64,000 nucleotides of DNA from Chryseobacterium gregarium DSM 19109 (GCF_000430845.1 NZ_AUMU01000002.1:124001-188000); one strand, 5' to 3'; counted from the stretch's first letter, positions 54,401-63,183 are shown. Numbers and translations are program-made. Notes: a model not told the origin generated them from the sequence alone.

Positions 54401-54629
54401 ATAAAGATTGATAATTAATCCGAGATTCATCAACCTCGATGTTTTTTAAATCTGAAACAGAATAAAAGAATTTGACTCCATGAGCTTTTGACAGTTTCTC
54501 AAAAACTTTGTTTAAAGGAGTTTTCCGCTGATTGACGGATTGTTGAAAACACTTGTTAGCAGTTGCATAGGAAAATTGTGATGCACACAAAAGCCCTAAC
54601 AACATCATGCTAATTGTTGTTTTTTTCAT
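51406..54629 (-). pseudogene. SusC/RagA TonB-dependent receptor with STN domain, interrupted by a frameshift
   Basis: One receptor of about 1070 residues is split into an N-terminal frame (54629-54030) and a main frame (54033-51406). The first has a signal peptide, an STN domain (LNKVFEKLSKAHGVKFFYSV, then LSESLDYLKKN) and the TonB-box/plug start (VVLVGYGKQSKKNNSGSIS). The second resumes at the plug (RGIGTLTAGSNPLIVVDGLPL) and finishes the beta-barrel with a C-terminal Phe. Between them GVQITQAT should continue NPGGSPSIRVRG, which requires one added base near 54053-54060. The STN domain implies signalling to FecR and the ECF sigma factor upstream. It is a true pseudogene, a sequencing error, or reversible variation. 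Confidence 0.85.
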
Positions 54630-54700
54630 AGCTTTGCTGAAATTAGTTGTTATTTGACTGATTTATATTCAATGCATCGGTAACCCCCATTACCGCTGCA

Positions 54701-55510
54701 TTATTTTTTTAGAATAATATTATCCTGTGATTTTTTGTCAACATTGAGATTAAAAGGAAAACTGATGGTCTGAAGTACTTTTTCAAGATTTCCTGTGATA
54801 TCCCCATCAATGATATTGTTTTTATATTCTTTCGGATATTCGATTGAAATATTATAGGTTTCTTCCAGTTTTGAAACGGCAGCATTGAATTTCATGTCAT
54901 TGAAGTCAAACTTTCTTTCAACCTCGTGATCGTAAAAATGTTTTTCAATTCCGTTTTTGTCTGCGAACCATGTTTCTTTAGGCAAAAGAAATGTTGAATG
55001 GCCTCTGTAATCTACTTTTACTTTTCCTTCCTTCAGATAAACTTTATTGCTTTGTTTTTGATCTAAAGTAAACTGGGTTCCCAAAACCTGAACTTTAAAT
55101 CCCTTGGCATCTACTATAAAGGGTAAATTTTTATTTTTAGCAACATTAAAAAATGCTTTTCCTGTAAAAGAAACAGTTCTGGTTTTTGATCCGAAATCTG
55201 TGGCGAGTGTCAATTTACTTTGAGGTTCTAAAATAATTTTACTCCCGTCTGATAAAACAAATTCTTTTTTTACCTCTGAAGTTTTAAAAACCAATTCTTT
55301 ATGATTTGTAAAAGATTCTTCATTTTCAATAAAATACAAACCCATGATTGTGAATAGCGGTAAAAGCACCGCAGCAACTGCTAAGAATTTTCTGGTATTC
55401 TTTTTGAATTGTATTTTTCTTTCAAGTCCCTTCCAAATTCTTTCGTCTGATGTATCTTTTATCTTACGGTTTTCCTTTGTTACCGATTTCCACTGATTTT
55501 CGAAATCCAT
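54701..55510 (-). CDS. FecR-family anti-sigma factor
   Basis: A 269-residue protein with one membrane helix (about 40-62, FLAVAAVLLPLFTIMGLYFI). Before it is a cytoplasmic segment (NQWKSVTKENRKIKDTSDE) and after it a periplasmic FecR domain (about 70-185, LSDGSKIILEPQSKL; FFNVAKNKNLPFIVDAKGFKVQVLGTQF). The C-terminal DUF4974-type domain follows. It passes the signal from the STN domain of the receptor to the ECF sigma factor. It lies between both genes in the expected order. Confidence 0.9.
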   Translation of the reverse strand: MDFENQWKSVTKENRKIKDTSDERIWKGLERKIQFKKNTRKFLAVAAVLLPLFTIMGLYFIENEESFTNHKELVFKTSEVKKEFVLSDGSKIILEPQSKLTLATDFGSKTRTVSFTGKAFFNVAKNKNLPFIVDAKGFKVQVLGTQFTLDQKQSNKVYLKEGKVKVDYRGHSTFLLPKETWFADKNGIEKHFYDHEVERKFDFNDMKFNAAVSKLEETYNISIEYPKEYKNNIIDGDITGNLEKVLQTISFPFNLNVDKKSQDNIILKK

Positions 55511-55689
55511 ATTGTATTTTGATCTTTATTAGTGAATACGCTGAAAGGATAAAATCGTCAACCCCTATTTTTCTCATTTAACGATTTGTTCATGTTGGTT
55601 GATATTGAGTTAATATAATTTTTTATTAAGTACAATTATAGGACATGGAAATTTTGAAATTATTTCTCTTGTTTTGATAAGTACAATAG

Positions 55690-55905
55690 ATTTTACAGAT
55701 GTAGAATAGAAGGAATTATTTGAATCAGAAACTATTATTTCTCAACTTTTAAGCCATCTAAATATGCCGGGATTTAGCAGGGAAGTACATTTGGCTTAAT
55801 CTGGAAAAGAATGCAGGAAATTTTACTTAGGAAATTAACATTGAATCAGAAAATGAAAAATTATTAGCACAATATTTTCGACATTTAGTAAAATCATATA
55901 ATTAA
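55690..55905 (+). pseudogene. Possible decayed ORF between fecR and the sigma gene
   Basis: Plus-strand frames with coding-like composition (for example DLAGKYIWLNLEKNAGNF and INIESENEKLLAQYFRHLV) are broken by stops and frame changes, ending with TAA at 55903-55905. No family was recognised. It could be a remnant of a small inserted gene, which would explain the unusually long gap between sigma and fecR. Confidence 0.2.
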
Positions 55906-55973
55906 TGTCAAATTACAACAGCATTCCCTCAGAGTAGCGGGTTGTAACAATCAAATTTAATTTTCCAATTAAC

Positions 55974-56468
55974 TTAAAAGAACAAATTCAAATTCGTCCG
56001 CAAAAATTTCAAAACCTTGTTGACGTGCTTTTCAACAGCGGTTTTAGAAATATCGTTTTCCTGAGCAATGGTAAATAGGCTGAGATTCTGGATTTTATTT
56101 TTGATGAAAAACTCCCGGCTTTTTTCGGGAACCTGCTCCAGAAGGGTTTCAATTTTTTGTAACTGATCTTCCTGAAGGAGTTTTTTTTCAAGATCAGAGT
56201 TTTCTTCAGCACTCACTTGTTGAGAATCTTCCAAAGGAACATAGATCATTTTCTTTTTACGGTAAAAATTGGAGATTTCCTGTTTTGCGGATTTAAATAT
56301 AATAGCTTCGGTTTGAGATTGGGAATCGGTTTCAGAACAGTATTTCCATAAATGCATAAAGATATCCTGAACCAGCTCTTCAATATCTTCTTCGTCAGAA
56401 ATATATTTAGCTACAAAAAAATACACTCTATGTTTATACTCTGAATATATTCTTTTAAAACTGTCCAT
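55974..56468 (-). CDS. FecI-like ECF RNA polymerase sigma factor
   Basis: A 164-residue ECF sigma factor. Region 2 is at about 5-70 (KRIYSEYKHRVYFFVAKYISDEEDIEELVQDIFMHLW) and region 4 at about 100-160 (LEQVPEKSREFFI; SLFTIAQENDISKTAVEKHVNKVLKFLR). It starts the FecI-FecR-SusC-SusD-GDPD locus and should activate the downstream receptor genes when the substrate is bound. About 460 bp separate it from fecR, so fecR may have its own promoter. Confidence 0.92.
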   Translation of the reverse strand: MDSFKRIYSEYKHRVYFFVAKYISDEEDIEELVQDIFMHLWKYCSETDSQSQTEAIIFKSAKQEISNFYRKKKMIYVPLEDSQQVSAEENSDLEKKLLQEDQLQKIETLLEQVPEKSREFFIKNKIQNLSLFTIAQENDISKTAVEKHVNKVLKFLRTNLNLFF

Positions 56469-56883
56469 TACTATTTTCCACTTTTAAAGAGTTGAAAACT
56501 CAATATGCAAAACTACTTTAAAGCAAATGATTAAATATTAATAATACATTAACTTTCATAAAGGACTATACGTAATAGAAAATGGAAGACCATCCTGAAA
56601 AAATCAAATCAATGAATTGAATTATAGGTGATTCTCTTTATATAAAATTTTAACGATAATTGACAATAAAGCCCGCCTGATCTCTCAATTTATTCCTCTA
56701 TTACTGATCTTTTAGATTGTAGAAATAAATTAAAGACTTGCCAGAGTACAGATAAATATCTGATGTCAGTACCAATACTTAATTATTGTTGATTTTCAGA
56801 TTTTTTATTTTTTAAAGAAGTAAAATAAAAATAAGCAAATAACTGCCTGATAGAAATCCCCGAGCGAAAGTGAGTGGATTTTT
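56469..56883. other. Intergenic stretch upstream of the sigma factor
   Basis: AT-rich DNA between divergent genes; no ORF with coding character and no clear structure apart from the promoter at 56884-56910. Confidence 0.4.
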
Positions 56884-56910
56884 TTGTAATCAAAAATAGT
56901 AATATATTTG
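56884..56910 (+). promoter_or_regulatory. Promoter (TTG-N16-TATATTTG)
   Basis: TTG (56884-56886), 16 nt, and a perfect -7 box TATATTTG (56903-56910). The box ends 9 bp before the ATG at 56920, so the 5' leader is at most a few nucleotides. Confidence 0.65.
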
Positions 56911-56919
56911 GCCTTTACT

Positions 56920-57558
56920 ATGGAAAATCCAATTTTAGAAGAACTAAGGAAAATAGCGATTAATTTCAAGATAGAACCTGCCGGAACTGTAGGGCATTCT
57001 GCTTCCGTAAGTGATGTGATCAGGGTTTTCTCAGGCATTCAGGAATCGTTCAGGAGCTTTATAAAAATTGAAATAAAGAAATCCGCTGAATTCAAAAGTG
57101 AGATTGCCAAAAATAAAAATCTGATTAATCAGATTATGGCCGAAATGGATCTTCTGATTGTCGACACGAAATTCAGTTACCAGTCCTCCATAGTACCGGA
57201 TATATCCCAGGATTTAAGCCTGTTTAAAAATGATACTTTATCATGGAAATCCCGGGCATTTCAGGAGTACAAAGATAAAATCATCTATTCTGACATCAAT
57301 GATATCAACAACCTGTACGCACTCAGTAAAAGATATACGATCAAGGAAAGGGATTTGATATTCACCCCTTTATTTAATGCTTCAGGAAACGGAAAAGATT
57401 ATAAAGTAAGGGTCTGGGAGCAGGACCGCGAGAAAATAAATCTTATAAAGCCTAAAAAACTGTACGAGACCTATTTTAAGCCCAACAGGTTAAAACCTGT
57501 AAATAAAACGGAAAGAATTTCGCACGTTATACAAAAACCCAATAAGGAAAAGAATTAG
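56920..57558 (+). CDS. Hypothetical protein, largely helical
   Basis: A 212-residue protein from ATG 56920. The in-frame TTG at 56908 overlaps the -7 box, so it is not the start. It has no signal peptide or membrane helix. The first 90 residues look helical and charged (EELRKIAINFKIEPAGTVGHSASVSDVI), and the rest is basic with a Lys/Pro/Asn tail ending KPNKEKN. I did not recognise a family. A 23-bp palindrome follows the stop. It stands alone between the sigma factor and the DUF7674-like genes. Confidence 0.6.
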   Translation: MENPILEELRKIAINFKIEPAGTVGHSASVSDVIRVFSGIQESFRSFIKIEIKKSAEFKSEIAKNKNLINQIMAEMDLLIVDTKFSYQSSIVPDISQDLSLFKNDTLSWKSRAFQEYKDKIIYSDINDINNLYALSKRYTIKERDLIFTPLFNASGNGKDYKVRVWEQDREKINLIKPKKLYETYFKPNRLKPVNKTERISHVIQKPNKEKN

Positions 57559-57613
57559 AAAATTGTTTAATTCATTTGACAGACAACATCATTTGATATT
57601 TGTGTTGACTTAC

Positions 57614-57662
57614 ATACATTTAGAGACCGGCGGGCTTTTAGCCCGCCGGTCTCTAAATGTAT
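57614..57662. terminator. 23-bp perfect palindrome with a triloop
   Basis: The arms 57614-57636 and 57640-57662 are perfectly complementary with a TTT loop and a GC-rich core (GACCGGCGGGC/GCCCGCCGGTC). It lies between convergent genes and may end both transcripts, but no T run follows on the plus strand. It is much longer and more GC-rich than the other terminators here, so a mobile or replicating palindrome is an alternative. Confidence 0.7.
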
Positions 57663-57670
57663 TCTTGGAA

Positions 57671-58066
57671 CTATTTCTTGAACATGATTTCATCAAGTTT
57701 GTTCTGGTTCAGATAAATCTGTTGAAATTCAATCGACATATGCTGATACAGAAGTTTCCAGTTTTGGATTTTGGTAAGTTTCTTAAAACTTTCAAAAGAA
57801 CGGATGAAAAGATTTTCGATCATTGTTCTTACGTAAGAATTACTTTTTCTGTAAATCCAGTCCATTAACTTGATGTGGTGTGCAATAATGTTTATTTTAG
57901 ATTCGTGCAATAATCTTTTCAGGTAGTTGACGATGGCCTGTATTACACCTGCAAAATTTTCCTGTACAGACAATTGGTCAATTTCATTTCGGATCGGCGA
58001 ATAGAAAAATTTTAAATACTCAACAGCTATTGTTTGATTAATAGTTTGCATCGGTACATTCATCAC
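57671..58066 (-). CDS. Small helical protein, paralogue of 58288-58644 (DUF7674-like)
   Basis: A 131-residue all-helical protein. The core HHIKLMDWIYRKSNSYVRTMIENLFIRSFES aligns with the neighbouring 118-residue protein (CLKKMGDLYKTGDALLKNAIENSFIYSLDN), showing an ancient duplication. Residues 1-40 are variable. I associate this layout tentatively with DUF7674. No catalytic motif is seen. The two genes and a 43-residue ORF between them are on the same strand and may form an operon. Confidence 0.6.
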   Translation of the reverse strand: MMNVPMQTINQTIAVEYLKFFYSPIRNEIDQLSVQENFAGVIQAIVNYLKRLLHESKINIIAHHIKLMDWIYRKSNSYVRTMIENLFIRSFESFKKLTKIQNWKLLYQHMSIEFQQIYLNQNKLDEIMFKK

Positions 58067-58112
58067 ATTAATATTTTTCAGATGTCTGCTTTATATCCAA
58101 AACTGTACCAAT

Positions 58113-58244
58113 TTACAGGCATGCGGCAAAAATAAAAACTCCGGTTATAACGGCAATATGGGTAGCCCATATCTTGATTTGCTCCGTGGAATTGGACTGT
58201 TCCCATTGTTTCCAGTCATATTCCCTTCTGATTTTCTTTCTCAT
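58113..58244 (-). CDS. 43-residue membrane protein between the paralogues
   Basis: A short ORF (ATG 58244, TAA 58113-58115) with a basic, Trp-rich N-terminus (RKKIRREYDWKQWEQS) and a C-terminal hydrophobic helix (THIAVITGVFIFAACL). It is too short for the usual length cut-off, but sits on the same strand between two related genes, which supports it. Function unknown. Confidence 0.5.
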   Translation of the reverse strand: MRKKIRREYDWKQWEQSNSTEQIKIWATHIAVITGVFIFAACL

Positions 58245-58287
58245 AAAATTAAAATATGTAATAAAGCGGTTTAAGAATGTAATGAAC

Positions 58288-58644
58288 TTATATATTGTGG
58301 CTGTAGATCTGTTTTGTATATACCTTCTGTAAATCCTTTGAAAGATGGCTGAAGATCATATTCCGGTATTCTTTACTGCAGAAAGCGGTACAGTTGTCAA
58401 GTGAATAAATAAAAGAATTCTCGATGGCATTTTTCAGCAGTGCATCACCGGTTTTATAGAGGTCCCCCATCTTTTTAAGACATTTGAACAGACGGCTTCT
58501 GTCATTCTGCCGGATCATGCTTTTCATTTTGTCCGTAAAAAGTTCAATGACCTGATAAGAATTCTGTATTCTTGTTTCTTTGAATTCATCCCGGATTTCA
58601 GGGATTACATTTGTTATTTCCCGGGTGGCCTGTAAATAATCCAT
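58288..58644 (-). CDS. Small helical protein, paralogue of 57671-58066 (DUF7674-like)
   Basis: A 118-residue helical protein with no signal peptide. Its central segment (KCLKKMGDLYKTGDALLKNAIENSFIYSL) and ending (SHLSKDLQKVYTKQI) align with the 131-residue protein downstream. Pfam-like family recall is DUF7674, not certain. It is the first gene of the small minus-strand cluster. Regulatory or immunity roles cannot be excluded. Confidence 0.6.
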   Translation of the reverse strand: MDYLQATREITNVIPEIRDEFKETRIQNSYQVIELFTDKMKSMIRQNDRSRLFKCLKKMGDLYKTGDALLKNAIENSFIYSLDNCTAFCSKEYRNMIFSHLSKDLQKVYTKQIYSHNI

Positions 58645-58962
58645 AATAATAGTATTGGGTTTTTAAAGTTTAACTATTTAATAAAGATAATCATAATCAA
58701 AAATGCAGGAAATAATGATCTTAAGGTATTGTTCATTTTGTAACTTTACTTCTCTAATTTCTCAGCATCAATGCCGTTTAATATCCTGATTGCATTGTGA
58801 TTATATGATGTACTGATAATCATAATGCCAAATTGTATGCCTCATGCCTGGTTTTTATTTTAATGCTCTCATAATCAGTTATGTATTTGGGGTGAATGAT
58901 AGATTCCCGGAAAAAGATCATTTCAAAATGATATGGTTTTTATCAGAATGAAATTGTGGTGA

Positions 58963-58988
58963 TTGTCTGATTTTAATTAATATCTTTG
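58963..58988 (+). promoter_or_regulatory. Promoter of the nucleoid-associated protein gene
   Basis: TTG (58963-58965), 15 nt, then a perfect TATCTTTG (58981-58988), which ends 21 bp before ATG 59010. The in-frame alternative start at 58986 lies inside the box and is rejected. Confidence 0.65.
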
Positions 58989-59009
58989 CACTCCAAAATA
59001 TTCAGGACC

Positions 59010-60023
59010 ATGTTTTCAAAAATCGTAGTACACAGAGTAGGAAATAAAATCAACGGAGAATCTCTGATGCTTTCTCAGGAAGAATTGCAATTGGAAGAAG
59101 GGATGGCGGAGCTGCTGGAAAACTATTTTTTAGGATCTTTTAAATCTGAGGAAACTTTTCATTTTTACAGTGACTCTTATCTGGTGAATAATCCGGTATT
59201 CAGTTCCGTATCTGAAATTTTTGAAGACAAGGCCAAATTCCTTTGGGAATCTGAAAATATCGCAAAGCATCTTTTTGAAACGGCTGAAAATCCCAGGGTT
59301 CAGGGCGGAGAACTGTTTATTGCTTATTTTGAGGACGAAAGGGAAGGAACCGAAAGGGTTGATAAAATCGGGATCTTTAAAACGGAAAAGAGAGAATCTT
59401 TTTTAAAAATTTCTCCCCAGGAAGATAATTTTGATATTGAAAAAGACCAGGGAATCGGTTTGTCCAAAATCGATAAGGCGGCTTTGATATATAATAATGA
59501 CAAAGAAACCGGATATGTGCTTTCCGTGGTTGACAACAACAAAAACGGAGATATGTATTATTGGTTTGAAGATTTTCTGAAGGTAAAACAGCGTGACGAC
59601 GATTATTTTCATACCCAGGAAGCCCTGATGGTGTATAAAGATTACATCACCAAACAATTGCCGCAGGAATTTGAGGTATCCAAGGCAGACCAGGCAGATT
59701 TTTTAAACAAATCCATTAATTTCTTTAAAGAGAAGGAAGAGTTTAAGCTGGACAATTTTGCCAGTGAGGTATTGGGAGACGAGCATGTGATCGAAAGCTT
59801 TGTTAATTTCAAAACAGATTACGAACAGGATATGCAGATCAGTATTGCCGAAGAATTTCCTATCAGCGAAGCAGCGGTGAAAAAAACACAGCGTCATTTT
59901 AAAAGCATCATTAAGCTGGATAAAAATTTCCATATCTATATCCATGGCGACCGGCAGAAACTGGCCCAGGGAGAAGATGAAAAAGGAAAATATTATATGC
60001 TGTATTTCGATAAGGAAGTTTAA
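59010..60023 (+). CDS. Nucleoid-associated protein (NdpA/YejK-like)
   Basis: A 337-residue protein resembling the 37-kDa nucleoid-associated family: an N-terminal VVHRVGNKINGESLMLS segment, a central stretch with ARVQGGELFIAYF-like pattern and the KIGIFKTEKRESFLKI strand pair, and a C-terminal beta-rich part (YIHGDRQKLAQGEDEKGKYYMLYF). Family knowledge: it binds DNA and is abundant in the nucleoid. Monocistronic. Confidence 0.8.
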   Translation: MFSKIVVHRVGNKINGESLMLSQEELQLEEGMAELLENYFLGSFKSEETFHFYSDSYLVNNPVFSSVSEIFEDKAKFLWESENIAKHLFETAENPRVQGGELFIAYFEDEREGTERVDKIGIFKTEKRESFLKISPQEDNFDIEKDQGIGLSKIDKAALIYNNDKETGYVLSVVDNNKNGDMYYWFEDFLKVKQRDDDYFHTQEALMVYKDYITKQLPQEFEVSKADQADFLNKSINFFKEKEEFKLDNFASEVLGDEHVIESFVNFKTDYEQDMQISIAEEFPISEAAVKKTQRHFKSIIKLDKNFHIYIHGDRQKLAQGEDEKGKYYMLYFDKEV

Positions 60024-60176
60024 TTTGAGTAAGCCTGTTTCATGGATAATGCTGATGGACAGGTTTAAAGTTATCCTTTTTTATAAAAATAAATACACCG
60101 TCTATTATATTTAAACTGTGTTGTTTATGTGGTATGTGTTTGCTGGCAAAAAATACCATTCCTTTAAAAAAAATCT

Positions 60177-60184
60177 TATATTTG
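60177..60184 (+). promoter_or_regulatory. Promoter -7 box of the phytochrome operon
   Basis: A perfect TATATTTG, 17 bp before ATG 60202. No TTG at the standard -33 distance. Confidence 0.55.
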
Positions 60185-60201
60185 ATTGATCAAAGTATTA
60201 T

Positions 60202-62400
60202 ATGAATTTTGTAGAGTGTCATGAAGAGCCCATCCATATTCCGGGTTACATACAAAGTTTTGGTTATCTGATTGGCATCGATGCAGAGTCTCATTCCATT
60301 ACTTTTTTTAGCAAGAATATAAAGGATATTTTTAGTATCGAAAACCCTGAGCAGCTTTTCGACAGGAAATTAACTGATTTTCCAGGTATTTTTGAAAGTA
60401 TCATAGAATCTGATATTTATACCTCACTTCCTGATTTTACAAAAAGAGACAACGAAACTTACTTCGATAAAATTTTTATTGATGGTAAAGAATATCATCT
60501 GTCCGCTTTCAGGAGCAAGGGCAACATTTTTCTGGAGTTTGAAAAGGTTTCAGTCAATCCGAATAAAAGGATTACCAATAAATACGATAATTTCTATATC
60601 ATTGATGATGACCAGGAAATCTGGAACCAGCTTCTGCATACACTGGCAAGAATTGTTAATTATGACCGCATGATGGTGTATAAATTCATGATGGATGGAT
60701 CCGGAAAAGTAGTGGCGGAAAAAACCAATGACCATCTGGAAAGCTATCTTGGGCTTCATTATCCCGAATCCGATATCCCGATCCAGGCACGCGAACTGTA
60801 CATGAAAAAGAGGAAAAGGATTTTCAGCAATGTACATTCTGAAACCATCCCTATTTTAAGTAAAATACCGCGCGAAATAGATCTCACCTACGTGGCTTCA
60901 CGGGGGATGTCACCGATCCACGGGCAGTATATTAAAAATTCAGGTGCTTCATCAAGTTTCAGTATCTCAATCATTATCGATGACCATCTTTGGGGATTGG
61001 TCACCTGCCAGAATTCTGAACCTAAGCATATTGACCTTGAAGACAGGGTACAAGCCGGTATTTTCACAGCTCTGGCTTCCAATGCCTATTCATCTTTCAA
61101 ATCTAAAAATGAACTGAACTACCGGTTGGAGCTTAATGAAAGGGCATTAAGATTAAAGGCGGAATTTTTAAAACATAACAGCCTGTTAAATTCTTTGATT
61201 GACAATAAGTCTGAGATTGAAAAATTTCTTGAGGCCGACGGTTTAGCGATTGTGGCGGAAGAAAAAATCGTTACTGAAGGAAGTACGCCTGATGTACAGA
61301 CGATAGAGACTATCGTTCAGTGGGCACACGAAAATACGGATGACACTATTTACCTGAGCAGAAGCTTTCTGAAAGATCATGGTAAAGAATTGGGGCTGGA
61401 TGAAAAGTCGGCAGGAGTGGTCATTTATTTTATGGAAAGGAGCAAGAACAATGTTTTGATCTGGTTTCGGAAAGAATTTGACGAGCACATCAACTGGGCC
61501 GGAAATCCGGAGAAAAAGGTTGACGTTGTTTACCAGGACGGAGAAGAAAAGAAGATTGTTTCGCCACGAACCTCTTTTCAGCTGTTCACCGAAAATATTA
61601 AAGGAAGTTCAAAAAGGTGGGATTCCAGAAATATCGTGGCCCTGCAGTCGGTACGCGACCTGATTTTGGAAACGTCACACAAAAATTACAATACGATCAA
61701 AAGGCTCAATGATGAGCTTAAAAAAGTAAATGAGGAGCTGGACAGTTTTTCCTATACCATTTCCCATGATCTGGGAACGCCTTTAACGGTGATGAAACTT
61801 AATGCCCAGATGCTTTTAAAGACCCTTACCGATACTTCGGAAAAGAGCAGGAATAAGATCAATTCCATTATTGAAGAAATCGACAGCATGGCTGAAATGA
61901 TGAATGATGTTTTACAGTTAAGCCGGGCCAAACACAGCGAAATCCAGTTGGAAGAACTGGAAACACAGCGTACCATTGAAAAGATTTCCGAGAATGCGAA
62001 GATTACCTTTGACAGCCAGCAGACTGAAGTCATCATTAAAGACTGTCCGCGGGTTCTTGCCGATAAAACCATGCTCCATCAGGCATTTTTGAATATCATT
62101 AATAACGCGATTAAGTACTCTTCCCAACAGGAAAATCCTAAAGTAGAAATTGAAGGGACTGAAGAAGCCGACAAAGTTATCTACAGGATTTCGGATAACG
62201 GAATCGGGATTCCGGAAGAAAATAAACACAAGATGTTTAAAATCTTTAACAGGATGGATAATGCCAGAAAGTTCAAAGGGAACGGAGTAGGGCTGTCTAT
62301 CGTGCATAGGATCATGAAAAGAATTGGCGGAGAGGTAAGCTATGAAAGCAATAAAGAGGGTACTTCCTTTATTTTGACATTTAAAAAGCCTTACCTTTGA
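60202..62400 (+). CDS. bphP: Bacteriophytochrome histidine kinase
   Basis: A 732-residue red/far-red light sensor kinase: PAS (1-110) with biliverdin-binding Cys6 in ECHEEPIHIPGYIQSFG, GAF (about 130-305) with YPESDIP at 187-193 and SPIHGQYIKN, PHY (about 320-500) with the tongue PRTSF, HisKA with H522 in SHDLGTPL, and HATPase (NNAIKYSS, DNGIGIP, GVGLSIV). Biliverdin attaches to Cys6 and light changes the kinase state. The heme oxygenase gene follows 18 bp downstream, supplying the chromophore. The response regulator is not in this window. Confidence 0.95.
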   Translation: MNFVECHEEPIHIPGYIQSFGYLIGIDAESHSITFFSKNIKDIFSIENPEQLFDRKLTDFPGIFESIIESDIYTSLPDFTKRDNETYFDKIFIDGKEYHLSAFRSKGNIFLEFEKVSVNPNKRITNKYDNFYIIDDDQEIWNQLLHTLARIVNYDRMMVYKFMMDGSGKVVAEKTNDHLESYLGLHYPESDIPIQARELYMKKRKRIFSNVHSETIPILSKIPREIDLTYVASRGMSPIHGQYIKNSGASSSFSISIIIDDHLWGLVTCQNSEPKHIDLEDRVQAGIFTALASNAYSSFKSKNELNYRLELNERALRLKAEFLKHNSLLNSLIDNKSEIEKFLEADGLAIVAEEKIVTEGSTPDVQTIETIVQWAHENTDDTIYLSRSFLKDHGKELGLDEKSAGVVIYFMERSKNNVLIWFRKEFDEHINWAGNPEKKVDVVYQDGEEKKIVSPRTSFQLFTENIKGSSKRWDSRNIVALQSVRDLILETSHKNYNTIKRLNDELKKVNEELDSFSYTISHDLGTPLTVMKLNAQMLLKTLTDTSEKSRNKINSIIEEIDSMAEMMNDVLQLSRAKHSEIQLEELETQRTIEKISENAKITFDSQQTEVIIKDCPRVLADKTMLHQAFLNIINNAIKYSSQQENPKVEIEGTEEADKVIYRISDNGIGIPEENKHKMFKIFNRMDNARKFKGNGVGLSIVHRIMKRIGGEVSYESNKEGTSFILTFKKPYL

Positions 62401-62418
62401 GGAATATTTTAAATTCTT

Positions 62419-62970
62419 ATGGTATCTGAATATCTAAAACAACACACGGCAGAATATCATGATGCTGCCGAAAAACTTTTTAACTCAGAAAAAATTTTCA
62501 GCAAGACATTTACGTTAGAAGATTATAAAAAGATCATCGGCACCAATTATCTGATGCTTCTTCATGCCGAATCTAAAATTTTTAACAGCCTATCGGGCAA
62601 TTTTTCTGAAAAACTTCAGTTGGATAACAGGAAAAAGCTTCCTTTGATTGAAAAAGATCTGGCCAGCCTGGCTCTGAAGCAACAGCTTGTTTCTGAAGAA
62701 CTTGAATTCTATAATGAACATGAGGCTCTGGGGGCCATGTATGTTATTGAAGGTTCTACTTTAGGAGGGAATGTGATTGCGAAGCAGCTTTCTAAAACTG
62801 AGGGCTTTGATCAGATAACGTTCAATTTTTTCGGATGTTACCAGGAAAATACAGGCCCGATGTGGAAGAATTTCAAAGAAGTCCTGGACAGGGAAGTGAC
62901 ATCGGAAAATTATGATGAAGTTCTGGCAGGTGCTAAAAAATTATATACGTTCCTGTTAAGCGTGAACTGA
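62419..62970 (+). CDS. bphO: Biliverdin-producing heme oxygenase
   Basis: A 183-residue all-helical heme oxygenase. The N-terminal LKQHTAEYHDAAEKLF contains the proximal His, and the family motif GAMYVIEGSTLGGNVI forms the distal helix. It opens heme to biliverdin, iron and CO, using biliverdin as chromophore for BphP, encoded 18 bp upstream. Cotranscription is very likely. The short bacterial type without a C-terminal anchor. Confidence 0.93.
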   Translation: MVSEYLKQHTAEYHDAAEKLFNSEKIFSKTFTLEDYKKIIGTNYLMLLHAESKIFNSLSGNFSEKLQLDNRKKLPLIEKDLASLALKQQLVSEELEFYNEHEALGAMYVIEGSTLGGNVIAKQLSKTEGFDQITFNFFGCYQENTGPMWKNFKEVLDREVTSENYDEVLAGAKKLYTFLLSVN

Positions 62971-63147
62971 TCATTTAAAGCTTTATTTCAAACCCTGATA
63001 TCATCTTTAGATCTGCCTCAATGATTACAGGCGGCCTTTGTCAATGAAAATTTCTCATAATGGCATAGGCCTGAAAATATGAGATTTCTATCGGTCTGTA
63101 AGTTTGAATATGTCGGTTTTAAATAAATATAAATAAGTTATAATTAA
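62971..63147. other. Intergenic stretch after bphO
   Basis: No gene recognised; AT-rich. It leads into a hairpin (63148-63181) and the malate dehydrogenase promoter. Confidence 0.4.
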
Positions 63148-63181
63148 AATTCCTGAAAAATTGCCCAATTTTTCAGGAATT
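63148..63181. terminator. 15-bp hairpin upstream of mdh
   Basis: AATTCCTGAAAAATT (63148-63162) and AATTTTTCAGGAATT (63167-63181) are perfectly complementary with a 4-nt loop. It ends read-through from bphO, though the T run on the plus strand is weak. Confidence 0.65.
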
Positions 63182-63183
63182 GT

